Source: an uncultured Bermanella sp.
GTDB lineage: Bacteria; Pseudomonadota; Gammaproteobacteria; Pseudomonadales; Oceanobacteraceae
Direction of reading: 5' to 3'
NCBI GenBank assembly: GCA_913058575.1
Contig: CAJXRF010000006.1
Span: 1-64,000, forward strand
DNA: 64,000 nt
Part shown: positions 28,036 to 37,504 of the stretch, in pieces
How the letters are laid out: each line of letters opens with the position of its first letter
Position numbering within the stretch: the stretch's first letter is position 1
The notes under the pieces: model-generated
What the model was told of the DNA's origin: nothing
Database searches by the model: none
Seen by the model: only the letters and a program-made list of their open reading frames with translations
Program-made: the position numbers and the translations under genes

Positions 28036-29049
28036 TCAGCTTTCTTTAAACGTCTTTAAGGCACTGGCCACGATGTCTTGAGCACTGGGTAAATAGTAAT
28101 TTTCATTTTTAAAATAAGGCATGTGCGTGTCAAACCCCGTTACCCGCTGTACAGGTGCCAATAAATTTAAGAAGCATTTCTCACTCACTTGGGCACTGAT
28201 TTCTGAGCCCACCGAAAAAGAGCGCGCCGCCTCATGCACAATCACGCAGCGCCCGGTGGTGGCCACAGAAGACAGTATAGTACGCATATCAAGGGGTTTA
28301 ATGGTGGCTACATCAATCACTTCCGCGGATATGTTTTTTTGCGCCAAGACATCTGCTGCTTGCAGGGTTTCACTGATACTGGCCCCCCAGCTAATAAGGC
28401 TAATATCCTTGCCTTCTCTTAGGGTAAAGCACTTATCTAAGGGTAAAGCTTGGCCGTTATTTTGAATCAATTGCTGGGCCCCACGATAAATACGTTTGGG
28501 CTCAAGAAACACCACAGGGTCTGGGTCCCGTATGGCCGACAATAATAAACCATATGCGCGAGCTGGGGAGGATGGAATCACCACACGAATACCCGGTATG
28601 TGGGCTATGAGGGCTTCTGTGCTTTCACTGTGATGTTCTGGCGCATGAATGCCACCTCCAAATGGAGCGCGTAAGACCATAGGGCACGTCATGCGCCCAC
28701 GGGTCCTATTGCGCATACGACCAGCATGACAAAATAAATGCTCAAACGCCGGAAATATAAAACCCATAAATTGAATTTCAGCCACTGGCTTTAATCCCTG
28801 ACTGGCCATACCAATGGCCATGCCACTAATAAGCGCTTCGGCTAATGGTGTATCCATGACCCGTTTAAAACCAAATTTATCTTTAAGCCCAGCGGTGGCT
28901 CGAAATACACCGCCATTACTGCCAATGTCTTCTCCTAATACCACAACACTTTCATCACGGGCCATTTCATAATGCAAAGCCAAGTTCACAGCATCCAGTA
29001 AAACCGCATCAACATTTTCTGATTCGTCTAGATTTTTAGCTACCGTCAT
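28036..29049 (-). CDS. E1 beta subunit, branched-chain 2-oxoacid dehydrogenase
   Basis: Transketolase-like subunit of 337 aa. Signature stretches are GEDIGSNGGVFRATAGL, DTPLAEALISG, the cofactor/subunit region RAPFGGGIHAPEHHSE and the C-terminal VTGFDTHMPYF. It pairs with E1alpha to decarboxylate 2-oxoacids and transfer the acyl group to the lipoyl arm of E2. It lies 56 bp after E1alpha. Substrate choice is inferred from the adjacent leucine dehydrogenase. Confidence 0.92.
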   Translation of the reverse strand: MTVAKNLDESENVDAVLLDAVNLALHYEMARDESVVVLGEDIGSNGGVFRATAGLKDKFGFKRVMDTPLAEALISGMAIGMASQGLKPVAEIQFMGFIFPAFEHLFCHAGRMRNRTRGRMTCPMVLRAPFGGGIHAPEHHSESTEALIAHIPGIRVVIPSSPARAYGLLLSAIRDPDPVVFLEPKRIYRGAQQLIQNNGQALPLDKCFTLREGKDISLISWGASISETLQAADVLAQKNISAEVIDVATIKPLDMRTILSSVATTGRCVIVHEAARSFSVGSEISAQVSEKCFLNLLAPVQRVTGFDTHMPYFKNENYYLPSAQDIVASALKTFKES

Positions 29050-29105
29050 GTTTTATCTCCTAGCCAATCTTTCAGTTGATTTGAAAATTTTATTAAAATG
29101 CTCGT

Positions 29106-30221
29106 TTAATGATGATTGTCCATGCGCTCTACTTTATCGCCTAAAATATCCAGTTGTTCATTCATATTTTCGGGCCACTCTGAATATAAATAATCAAACA
29201 TACTCTGCGGACTTTGTGGTTCGGTATTGAGGTAATTTTTAACGGCGTTATCCACCTTGTCAGTGCACTGGGCTTGTAAGGTTTTTTCTTTTTCAGAATC
29301 CCATAATTTCAAATCAAACAACAAACTTTGCAAACGCTTAATAGGCTCTTTAAGCCAAGCTTCTTTCACTTCCTGGCTGCTGCGATAACGACTGGCGTCA
29401 TCGGCAGTGGTGTGATCTGCCAAGCGGTAGGTCATTACCTCAATGAGTGTGGCGCCTTTATGGTCATCAGCTCTTTGGCGTGCTTCTAGTATCGCCTGGT
29501 AAATGGCCATGACATCGTTGCCATCCACTTGCACCCCGTGAACGCCCGCCCCTATGGCTTTTTGGGCAAGAGTACCTGCCCCACATTGCATTTCTCTGGG
29601 GACTGAAATTGCATATTGGTTATTATTCACCAATACAATTAACGGCAATTGCCATACGCCTGCTACATTTAAACTTTCGAAAAAATCCCCTTTTGAAGTA
29701 CCACCATCACCAATGGTCACCATGGCCACTTGTTGCTGGCCTTTAATTTTCAAGGCAGCCGCTGCACCTGCTGCGTGAGTGATTTGTGTGGCAATGGGCA
29801 CACACACCGGAAAATCTTGTTTAGGTCCGGCGGCACTGCCGCGCTCATCTCCCCCCCAATATAAAAGTAAATCTTCCATTTTATGACCACGTAAAAAGTG
29901 TGCCCCTTGGTCACGATAATAAGGCACAAAAACATCGTCTTTTTGAAGTGCCATGCCAATAGCGACCCCAAACGCTTCTTGACCTAAACTGGAAGGAAAC
30001 GTTCCCAACTGACCGGTGCGCTGCAAGGCTATTGCTTTTTGGTCAAACACTCTATTGAGCACCATGTATTCATACGATTTTAATAACCAGTCGTCACTTG
30101 CAAAACCCGGGCGCTCACTTACCCATTGGCTTTGCTCACCTAAAAATTGAATGTAATCTAAGTGGAATTGCACCAAGCTCTGATGACCTAAATTCGTCAC
30201 TAAATGTTCAGCACGCTTCAT
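29106..30221 (-). CDS. E1 alpha subunit, branched-chain 2-oxoacid dehydrogenase
   Basis: Thiamine-diphosphate-binding subunit of 371 aa. The TPP motif runs from GDGGTSKGDFFESLN to VNNNQYAIS (GDG...NN). The region YRDQGAHFLRGH and the phosphorylation-loop-like DHTTADDASRYRS are also family features. Its start overlaps the leucine dehydrogenase stop by 4 bases, so deamination and oxidative decarboxylation are translationally coupled. Confidence 0.93.
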   Translation of the reverse strand: MKRAEHLVTNLGHQSLVQFHLDYIQFLGEQSQWVSERPGFASDDWLLKSYEYMVLNRVFDQKAIALQRTGQLGTFPSSLGQEAFGVAIGMALQKDDVFVPYYRDQGAHFLRGHKMEDLLLYWGGDERGSAAGPKQDFPVCVPIATQITHAAGAAAALKIKGQQQVAMVTIGDGGTSKGDFFESLNVAGVWQLPLIVLVNNNQYAISVPREMQCGAGTLAQKAIGAGVHGVQVDGNDVMAIYQAILEARQRADDHKGATLIEVMTYRLADHTTADDASRYRSSQEVKEAWLKEPIKRLQSLLFDLKLWDSEKEKTLQAQCTDKVDNAVKNYLNTEPQSPQSMFDYLYSEWPENMNEQLDILGDKVERMDNHH

Positions 30222-31255
30222 ACAGCCTCCTGAAATTGCACCATTTTTCCAAATAAAATTTGTTCGGCCATTTCATTGGCTATTTCATGGCAAGCTTTAT
30301 TTTTGGTATGAGACAAAACAAATATTTTATCCAGAGTATCTTTTAACTTATGCACTTCTCGGGCAATTTCACTTGTTTTTAAGCCTCTAAATCGAGATGA
30401 GGCAAAAATAAGGCCGCCGCTGTTAATGACATAGTCAGGAGCATATAAAATGCCTTTGTCATGAATTAGCTGCCCCATATCATCACTGGCCAGTTGGTTA
30501 TTGGCACAACCGGCAATAATTTTACATTTTAAAATGTCGATGTTTTTTTCGTTTAAAATAGCCCCCAAACCACAAGGGCTAAAGACGTCGCACTCTTGCT
30601 GGTAAATATCCTCTGGGGCCACTACTTTGGCTTGGTATTTTTGTTTGGCTAACTGTGCTTTTTGAGGGTCAACGTCACTGACTATTAAGCGCGCACCTTG
30701 TGCATGTAATTGCTCAGCCAAAGCCAAACCCACATGGCCAAGACCTTGAATGGCCACTCGTATGTTGGATAAATCGTGCGAAAATTGAAACTGAACGGCG
30801 GTGGCAATTCCCAATGCCACCCCTTGTGCGGTGGTGGGTGAAGGGTCTCCTATCTCACTTGAACTGCTCACATAAGGGGTTTGGCTACGAATGTGATCCA
30901 TGTCGGTCACTTGAGTGCCGCTGTCCATGGCGGTAATGTAACGCCCAGATAAAGACTGAATGAACTGTCCAAATTGTTTGAATAACGCTTTGCGGTTAAA
31001 TGGCTCTTTAGGGGCCATAATTACGGCTTTCCCCCCTCCTTGAGGCACACGGGCCAGAGCCGCTTTATAGCTCATACCCTTGGCCAATCTTAAGGCATCG
31101 GTAATGGCTTCTTGTTCACTGTCGTAAGGTAAAAATCGACAACCACCTAAGGCGGGACCCAAACGTAAATTATGAATGGCGATAACGGCATTAAGCTGTT
31201 CTTTATGACAAAAGTGCAGCTCTTGCACATCTTGATGGTGCATAGCAGTAAACAT
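30218..31255 (-). CDS. Leucine dehydrogenase (Leu/Val/Ile deaminating)
   Basis: NAD-dependent dehydrogenase that converts branched-chain amino acids to 2-oxoacids. From the chosen start the product is 345 aa. It has substrate lysines in MSYK (64) and GGGKAV (76), the Rossmann motif GLGHVGLALAEQL, CNN-like AGCANNQL, and APDYVINSGGL. I placed the start at 31255 because AAGGGAG lies 8 bp upstream; the in-frame ATG at 31297 has no ribosome-binding site. It is the first gene of the branched-chain oxoacid dehydrogenase operon. Confidence 0.92.
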   Translation of the reverse strand: MFTAMHHQDVQELHFCHKEQLNAVIAIHNLRLGPALGGCRFLPYDSEQEAITDALRLAKGMSYKAALARVPQGGGKAVIMAPKEPFNRKALFKQFGQFIQSLSGRYITAMDSGTQVTDMDHIRSQTPYVSSSSEIGDPSPTTAQGVALGIATAVQFQFSHDLSNIRVAIQGLGHVGLALAEQLHAQGARLIVSDVDPQKAQLAKQKYQAKVVAPEDIYQQECDVFSPCGLGAILNEKNIDILKCKIIAGCANNQLASDDMGQLIHDKGILYAPDYVINSGGLIFASSRFRGLKTSEIAREVHKLKDTLDKIFVLSHTKNKACHEIANEMAEQILFGKMVQFQEAV

Positions 31256-31596
31256 TGGCCAGTCTCCCTTGTGAGGTTTTATCTTGGCAAATGACATGTT
31301 AGTTAACGAAGTTTATGGCAGGCACTGCAAGTGGGCAGCAACCAACCAAATAAATCGTTAAAGCATTCCCTTTTGGGGAATATAGACTTTAGTTTAGCTA
31401 AATTTTCAGGGGGAAGTCTTGTGAAGAATAGATTAGATCTAAAAAAATATATTCATATAAGTGAAAGGAATTTACAATATTCGCAAGTGTTGACGCATCT
31501 TTCACCCAAACATAGCCCTTAAACGTCTTCAGCCTATTTATGAGTCAATTCAGAGCTGACTTTATAAGCAGCCTCTCAGCTTCTACTAAAAGCTAG
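31256..31596. other. Gene-free interval with a small inverted repeat
   Basis: About 340 bp upstream of the leucine dehydrogenase operon contain no convincing gene. A 6-bp inverted repeat ATTCCC-TTTTG-GGGAAT (31365-31381) and a palindrome TTTAGCTAAA nearby could be operator sites for the operon. No firm promoter can be picked. Confidence 0.3.
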
Positions 31597-32385
31597 CTAA
31601 TCTTGCTTCTGCCATTTTGTTTTTTTCTTATCGTATTTCCCTGAACTCAAATCGTTTTGCATTTCATCATAGCGCCCACTTATTTTAAGTTTTTTAAAAC
31701 CACTATTGAACTTATCCAAAAAATATTGTGCCCTATTACTCTTTTTGGAAATAATAAGATGAAGCGTGCTTAGTTCAAATTCAGTGGGGTGGTGAGTAAT
31801 TAGCTTTGCTTCTTCAATTGGTAACGAATTGCGTATTTGAGCGTATCCAACGACAGGGTCATTAGGAAATATTTCGATACGACCTCGTATTAACTTTTTA
31901 TAATTCTGTTCATCTGTGGCAGTGTAATCCATCTTTAAATGACCATTTTTACTGGCTGCCATAAATGCCTCTCCATAGTCGTATTCAAATGTGCCCCCTA
32001 TTCTTAAGTTTTTTAAATCATTTAGTTTTTCCCAGTTAAAGTCATAGCTTTTTAAATGAAAAAAGACAAAGGAGGTCTGGCTAATAGGGTCACTTAGTAA
32101 AAAAGACTGCTTAGTTTCTTCGACAGGCCACCAGCTGGCAGATGCATCCCAAGTTCCACTTTTGGTCACCGCATAGGCCCGTACCCAAGGGTAAAACCCC
32201 CACTCAACAACAATTCCTTCTAGTTTAAAAGCCTCGCTCACCACATGTGAGTTAACCCCATAATGAGCAGAGTATTCCGACATAAAGGGCTCCCACTCAC
32301 CGTTGGTGATCCGAATGGTATCCTGCCCATGGGTCACGCATGAAAAAACAAAAAGGCTAACCAGTAGCAACCTTAAATTTTTCAT
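31597..32385 (-). CDS. Orphan periplasmic solute-binding-like protein 1
   Basis: A 262-aa protein with a signal peptide (about 1-20, ending THGQ) followed by a type 2 periplasmic-binding fold of the amino-acid-binding (SBP_bac_3) kind. Supporting features are the start TIRITNGEWEPFMSEY, YPWVRAYAVTKSG, and the final FNSGFKKLKISGRYDEM segment. No permease or ATPase gene is near, so it may be a sensor or an adaptor rather than part of an ABC importer. Two similar orphan genes lie within 6 kb. Confidence 0.75.
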   Translation of the reverse strand: MKNLRLLLVSLFVFSCVTHGQDTIRITNGEWEPFMSEYSAHYGVNSHVVSEAFKLEGIVVEWGFYPWVRAYAVTKSGTWDASASWWPVEETKQSFLLSDPISQTSFVFFHLKSYDFNWEKLNDLKNLRIGGTFEYDYGEAFMAASKNGHLKMDYTATDEQNYKKLIRGRIEIFPNDPVVGYAQIRNSLPIEEAKLITHHPTEFELSTLHLIISKKSNRAQYFLDKFNSGFKKLKISGRYDEMQNDLSSGKYDKKKTKWQKQD

Positions 32386-32469
32386 GGCATTTTCCTCATG
32401 AAATACCCATTAAATAGAGGCCTAGAAAAACACATAAAAAATCCCAATACCCTCTCATAAAACTAGTGC

Positions 32470-33135
32470 TCAGCTACCCTTTTTGAAGGCTCTGAATGAC
32501 GGCTGACTATTGATAGGGGGGGGATCCGTGCTAGCCGTTGCGTTAACGCTCTTAAATTGCCAGTGCCAAGGCTCCCAGTTAATGCCGACCTTATTATCTT
32601 CGCTGTAGCTTTCTATAAAACCAAATTTAGAGGCGTTCGTTTTAAGCCATGCATATTGGCTGCTTTTTGAAAAATCTAATTCACTGGGGACAAAATCGAC
32701 ACAATTACCCAGCATGTGCTGAGAATACCCAGGCGGCGCCACCACTTGCAGCAAGCCTAAGTAATCCATATTTTGCTTAAGATACTTTTCTAATATCTTT
32801 TTTTGATACTGCTCACTTCTGAAGCCCGAATCTACCGATAATACCACCCCATCTTGCTTGGCTTGATTGACCATTTTTATTAAGGCTTGTTTGGTCTTTT
32901 GGGTCACATATATACGGCTTTTATTAAGCGTTAATTGGCTGGGTAGCGCTCTTAACGTGGCAGGTTTCGGTTGCTTGCTAATATCTATTCGCTTTCCCGC
33001 CCAATACTTAGGCACCTTATAGCTCTGACCGTTAAGCAAAACAGTCTCACCCACCACCGTGGTACTGGTGGGATATGCCTGTGCACTAAAAAGCCCAGCC
33101 ATGAAAAGAACCAAGGTGAATGATTTATGCCCCAT
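32470..33135 (-). CDS. VanY/DacB-like D-Ala-D-Ala carboxypeptidase (M15)
   Basis: A 221-aa exported zinc peptidase with a signal peptide ending AQA. The metal-binding pattern of family M15 is visible: SQHMLGNCVDF (His and Asp ligands) and EPWHWQF (catalytic Glu and third His ligand). It probably trims peptidoglycan stem peptides in the periplasm. It is flanked by two solute-binding-like genes on the same strand, with intergenic gaps of about 85 and 95 bp. Confidence 0.85.
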   Translation of the reverse strand: MGHKSFTLVLFMAGLFSAQAYPTSTTVVGETVLLNGQSYKVPKYWAGKRIDISKQPKPATLRALPSQLTLNKSRIYVTQKTKQALIKMVNQAKQDGVVLSVDSGFRSEQYQKKILEKYLKQNMDYLGLLQVVAPPGYSQHMLGNCVDFVPSELDFSKSSQYAWLKTNASKFGFIESYSEDNKVGINWEPWHWQFKSVNATASTDPPPINSQPSFRAFKKGS

Positions 33136-33229
33136 GAAATGCCCTCACAATGCTTGGTTGGCACAAACCCCAAAGCCCCTAAATAAGGGGCTAACATAAA
33201 TGAGAAAAGGCCTAAACCAGGCCATGGGG

Positions 33230-33973
33230 TTAGGGAAGCTTAACTTGGTATTTATCTTTTAGTTTTTCAACCAAGCTTTCATTTTCTTTTAGAAAGGCAT
33301 TAAATTCTTCAATGACCTTAGGGTGTTTAACCGTTGACAGAGAAAAGTTGTCACGGGAATGAGGAAGGTCTTCTTTAAAAACTAGGGCTTTGGCATTTTT
33401 TAGGGTGTTTTTCATAAAATATTGTGCCACCACCACATTAAAATAAGCCCCTTGAATTCGACCTGATTCCGCCATGGAAATGAGCGACTTCATGTTGTCT
33501 GATTCAGAAAGTTTCATGGTGCCTTTGGAAATGTCATCCATATAGACCCATGGGGTAAATCCGCGTAATGTGCCGATGGTTTTAAAGGTATCTACATTTA
33601 ACGTCTTATTGGCAGGAGGGGCCATAATGCCATCAATGTATTCCACAGTGCTGTCACTATAAACCACCTTATGACCTTGTTTCATGTGGGATGCCCATTT
33701 GGCATTGTCTGGATATTTAAAATCCATATTTCCTGCCAAAAACTCACCAAACAAGCGCTTAACGGGCACGGCTTTGTAGGTTAATTTATGGCCTTTTGCT
33801 TTAGCGAATTCATCTAATAACTCTCTTGCATAACCTTTATAGGAGTTTCCTTTACCCTCATACAAGGGGTAATACTTTAAAGCCTCTACCCCTACCACAT
33901 AATTCCCAGCCAATGCCTGAAAATGCAAGGTGCTTAAGAGAGCGCCACAGAGCAGCAGTGTTAGTTTTTTCAT
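33230..33973 (-). CDS. Orphan periplasmic solute-binding-like protein 2
   Basis: About 247 aa from the ATG at 33973 (MKKLTLLLCG), with a signal peptide ending ALAG and an SBP_bac_3-like fold (YARELLDEFAKAKGHKLTY, LRGFTPWVYMDDI). The upstream ATG at 33985 is less likely because it dilutes the signal peptide. No transport partners are adjacent. The ligand cannot be inferred. Confidence 0.75.
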   Translation of the reverse strand: MKKLTLLLCGALLSTLHFQALAGNYVVGVEALKYYPLYEGKGNSYKGYARELLDEFAKAKGHKLTYKAVPVKRLFGEFLAGNMDFKYPDNAKWASHMKQGHKVVYSDSTVEYIDGIMAPPANKTLNVDTFKTIGTLRGFTPWVYMDDISKGTMKLSESDNMKSLISMAESGRIQGAYFNVVVAQYFMKNTLKNAKALVFKEDLPHSRDNFSLSTVKHPKVIEEFNAFLKENESLVEKLKDKYQVKLP

Positions 33974-34123
33974 GACCAGCCTCATCGACAGTTTGTTTCA
34001 TACAAACGTTAATTTAAGTCTAGCCAGAAAAAACATAAGCCTTATAAAAAAGCATGCATATATTATTATTTATTATATCCAAAGGAATTAAGAAAATTAA
34101 ATAGCCAGCTTTAAACCCATATT

Positions 34124-35119
34124 TTAAAGTAAAACTGCCTCTAGACGCTTACGCTGTGCTTCATTAAAAATCACTGGTACCCGCGTGGCGTCAATCATGC
34201 CATTGTGTTGGCGAAATACTGCTTTGCTATCCTCATTAAAGTTTTCATCTTCAATATGGCGTGTGTTAATAGAAAACTGGCCAATGCTGATAATGTCTTG
34301 CTGACGACTAAAACGTGCAAAGCCGTCGAACAAAAAATGCTCCTCCACGAAACGATCACTTATGTTAATCAGTTCAACCATAAGCTCATGAAGAAACTCA
34401 TTGACGTTTAATTCCTTCAATACAAGTGTTAGTGACAAATTATTAAACTCACTCAATTCACCATGATCATCACTTTTATCCGGCTCACTAATTGTAAGGT
34501 CGATGATGGTGTTATGAGCTCTTTTGGTGAAATCCATTAAGGTAATTTTTCGACTGCCCACTCGTATTTTATTGAGTAAAGGTAACATTTTTTCATCATT
34601 TAAAAAGGGCTCTATTGCGCTTGATGAATGTATAAATAACTCGGCGTTACTGGCCATTAAGGGTAAATCATGATGGCAATTAAAGGGCGTGCTTCTTTTC
34701 CCCGATAAAGGATCATAAAGACTCACAAACTCCCTTAATTCATGCTCACGGGCCTTTTTAATGGCTAAAAAAGTGGTTTGAATAATTTCAGAGGTGGGCA
34801 AATTGCTCTCCACACGCCATTTTCGCCCGTACACAATTTTCTTGGGTTGCAACGGGGAATGGCTTTGATAATTATCGTAGCCAATCACCCCCGCCTGTAA
34901 AAATACTCCCCCACTATCACAAGATACAAAAATGGGATACTGAGGTGAGAATTCAACTTTACTGATCAAACATTCCACACTATTAAGGGTATGATCAAAC
35001 GCAAAGAAATGCTGTGGCGTACAGTCATTTCCATTGGCCAATCTAACCACAGGTGCTTCATGCAATGGGTGCTCAGCCATTTTTACAGACTCAGAAGAGA
35101 GATATTTATTATCAAACAT
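34124..35119 (-). CDS. Unknown protein co-transcribed with an AraC/GyrI regulator
   Basis: A 331-aa soluble protein that I do not recognise. Visible features are a Cys/His-containing stretch KRSTPFNCHHDLPL (about residues 150-163), no signal peptide and no transmembrane segment, and a charged C-terminal third. It lies 15 bp downstream of the AraC/GyrI regulator on the same strand, so the two are very likely one transcript. Base composition is similar to its neighbours. Confidence 0.65.
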   Translation of the reverse strand: MFDNKYLSSESVKMAEHPLHEAPVVRLANGNDCTPQHFFAFDHTLNSVECLISKVEFSPQYPIFVSCDSGGVFLQAGVIGYDNYQSHSPLQPKKIVYGRKWRVESNLPTSEIIQTTFLAIKKAREHELREFVSLYDPLSGKRSTPFNCHHDLPLMASNAELFIHSSSAIEPFLNDEKMLPLLNKIRVGSRKITLMDFTKRAHNTIIDLTISEPDKSDDHGELSEFNNLSLTLVLKELNVNEFLHELMVELINISDRFVEEHFLFDGFARFSRQQDIISIGQFSINTRHIEDENFNEDSKAVFRQHNGMIDATRVPVIFNEAQRKRLEAVLL

Positions 35120-35134
35120 ATTCTTTAAAGTAAT

Positions 35135-35995
35135 TTATTTTTCTTTAATGGGAATGAAAATTTGCAATACATTTTCTGGATTAGCATCGTTAAAACCTGC
35201 CGCGTATAACTCAAAATCTGGTTTTTCCACGTATTCAAATTTAGACTTTGGTAACCAACTTCCCCAAATGAATTTTAAAGTGTCTTCAAGGCTGGCAATG
35301 GGGCCTTTATGATCAAAGCGTGCATAAAGTTGCGATGCTATGTCTCTTTGCACCATGCCCTGGGGAATGTCCGAGTAATCACTAACTTGTACACTGCATA
35401 CATAGGTGAACTCATTGCCTTCATCGCTTTCTTGGTATTCCTCGTAAATACCAAATACATCGCTACCCACTCGATTTGGAATGGAGTCTTTGTAGGGCCT
35501 GAAAGCTGACCAAAGCTTTTTAAGGTCTAAATCCTCGTTGTTGTAACGCATAGCAATGCCCACCGTTTTCATGGCGTCTCGGGTAATAATGCTGGGTGCC
35601 ATCTCCAAACTATTTTGCAAATGATGCAACATGTGTGGACTGAATTGATCTTTATAGATTAAGCGATATGGGTCCTGTTCTTTTCGATACTGCCCAGGCG
35701 TCATGGAAAACAACTGTTTAAAGGCCCGAGTAAACGCTTCCTGAGATTCAAACTGACATTGAATGGCCAAGTCTAATATTGAGGTATCTTCTTTTAGTAA
35801 ACGGGTTGCCGCCACGGTTAAACGGCGCTTTCTTAAATACTCTTTTGGGGAATCCCCCACCAAAGATTTAAAGATGCGGCTAAAATGGTAAGCCGAATAA
35901 CTAGAGGCTTTAGCAATATCGTGAATAGTCACAGGCTCGTACAGGTGCTCTTCTACATATTCGATACTTTTAAAAAAACGATTCATTTGGGTCAC
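35135..35995 (-). CDS. AraC-family regulator with a GyrI-like effector domain
   Basis: A 286-aa transcription factor. Residues 1-105 hold two helix-turn-helix units (IHDIAKASSYSAYHFSRIFK and LDLAIQCQFESQEAFTRAFK with the closing TPGQYRK). Residues about 125-286 resemble the GyrI/SOUL-like small-molecule-binding domain seen in Rob and other multidrug sensors. It probably senses a hydrophobic or cationic ligand and controls itself and the unknown gene 15 bp downstream. Confidence 0.85.
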   Translation of the reverse strand: MTQMNRFFKSIEYVEEHLYEPVTIHDIAKASSYSAYHFSRIFKSLVGDSPKEYLRKRRLTVAATRLLKEDTSILDLAIQCQFESQEAFTRAFKQLFSMTPGQYRKEQDPYRLIYKDQFSPHMLHHLQNSLEMAPSIITRDAMKTVGIAMRYNNEDLDLKKLWSAFRPYKDSIPNRVGSDVFGIYEEYQESDEGNEFTYVCSVQVSDYSDIPQGMVQRDIASQLYARFDHKGPIASLEDTLKFIWGSWLPKSKFEYVEKPDFELYAAGFNDANPENVLQIFIPIKEK

Positions 35996-36180
35996 CTGTT
36001 AATTTTTTGTTTAGAGCCAGCATTTATAGCTTGGTTCCAAGAATAAATTTAGATTCTCAGTTCATTTATCACTAGCCTGCAAACGTTTAAGCAATGGCTA
36101 GAATTAATATTGTCCATCTTTGGGCCTAAAAGGCTCTATGCTGCTGAACTTAATACAATCTGTGCATGTCTGTTTTGAAG

Positions 36181-36512
36181 CTATTGGTTTTCAGATTCCG
36201 AATTCTGGTCAATATTCTCACTGCCAATAAAATACCGAACACTCTTAAACCCTAAATCACGCAGTTTTATTAACGCCTGATACTCAGGGCCTGCAAACAG
36301 CTCAAAAATTGAATGACGAGCAGGGAAAGACACCACTAAACAGTGTTCTGGCATCCCATAATCATCCAATGCTTCACTTAAACCATAATTAGCCACCTTC
36401 ACAGCATCATATTGAGCACGAATAGGGGCAGACTTCCTTAAGTATTCATCGTGCGCTCAGGCTCTTGTTTGTTGACAGTGGCACTAATGATTAAAAAGAC
36501 CGGCTGAGTCAT
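36181..36512 (-). pseudogene. DUF1330-like gene broken by a frameshift
   Basis: From an ATG at 36512 the frame reads MTQPVFLIISATVNKQEPER and then stops at 36438. A second frame continues the same family without a break of sense: EYLRKSAPIRAQYDAVKVANYG, then VVSFPARHSIFELFAGPEYQ and KSVRYFIGSE. The joined product would be a normal-length DUF1330 protein. One base gained or lost around 36445-36460 explains the split. It is either a true pseudogene or a sequencing error; an internal ATG at 36402 could still give a 73-aa fragment. Confidence 0.75.
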
Positions 36513-36636
36513 GCTTTTACCTCGCCATACAGGGTTAATCAATGGTGAAGCAGTTTATATAGTGGAGCTCAGTGAGTTTTGATATTTCTTGCGCTTTGAA
36601 TCGTGACACACCAGACAAAACACAAAATGCGATGAA

Positions 36637-37413
36637 TTATTCAGCGTCAGGTATTTGCAAGTATCCATCGATAATGGCTTGATATTCGCCACTGGCCCTT
36701 AATTGTTTTAGGCCCTCATTAAACTCATTGCGGATAGCTTGGTCTTTGAAGTTCACTTTAAAATGGGTGGCTTTATCAAAAATATCGTGAAATACCAAGG
36801 CTTGCTGGGTGTTAAACTGCTGGGCTAGCCTTTTTCTGTGCCATAGAAAAATGGTTTTATCGATAATAATCACATCTGCGCGCCCCACCCAGAAATAGTG
36901 ATTTTGATTGTCTTGATTAACAAATTCTAAATAATTCTCAAGATGTTTTCCTTTTGCATCTGGGCCAAAATAACGGGCAAACTCATTGCCTAAATTAATA
37001 TAAGCGTTTTGCCAAGCCACAGGGGAATATCGGGTAAGGTCTTGAATGGATTGCACGCTCACCTTTTCGCGCTTTTTTGATATGGCATAATTGTGGTAAC
37101 TAATAAAATCATCAGAATAGAAGGTACCATCATTTTGATACTGAACCGTCACCCCCACATCAAAGTTCATTTGACTCACCGCTATTGCTAGGCGCTTGTT
37201 GGCGAAAAAGCTTGATGACTTAATGCCATGGCCTTTTAAAGCAAGGGCCTTTTTAGCGATATCAATTTCAAAGCCAATCCATTGCCCTTTATCTTGATAA
37301 ACAAAGGGTGGACGATTGCTACCAAAAGCCACCACCAAGTCTTGGCCCCAAGCACTGTTACCCGCCATGAAAGCCAGCACCACTGCCGGCAAGAGCCTGC
37401 CCAATTGCTTCAT
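36637..37413 (-). CDS. Orphan periplasmic solute-binding-like protein 3
   Basis: About 258 aa from the ATG at 37413 (MKQLGRLLPAVV), with a signal peptide ending AWGQ and an SBP_bac_3-type fold (VAFGSNRPPFVYQDKGQWIGF, DIAKKALALKGHG). The start at 37449 would add 12 residues before the signal and is less likely. It follows the sensor kinase by about 134 bp, a gap that includes the hexamer repeat. No ABC permease is adjacent. Confidence 0.75.
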   Translation of the reverse strand: MKQLGRLLPAVVLAFMAGNSAWGQDLVVAFGSNRPPFVYQDKGQWIGFEIDIAKKALALKGHGIKSSSFFANKRLAIAVSQMNFDVGVTVQYQNDGTFYSDDFISYHNYAISKKREKVSVQSIQDLTRYSPVAWQNAYINLGNEFARYFGPDAKGKHLENYLEFVNQDNQNHYFWVGRADVIIIDKTIFLWHRKRLAQQFNTQQALVFHDIFDKATHFKVNFKDQAIRNEFNEGLKQLRASGEYQAIIDGYLQIPDAE

Positions 37414-37504
37414 TCCCTCTCCCATACCAAGGCTAGGGTAAAACCCCAAAGTATCTACAGTTTAGCAGCTGCTGGTGAGTCTGGATGAAGACGCTACCTC
37501 GCGA

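Noticed and set aside
31331-31522. 63-codon plus-strand open frame upstream of leucine dehydrogenase
   Set aside because: No ribosome-binding site or recognisable domain; it is in a likely promoter region.
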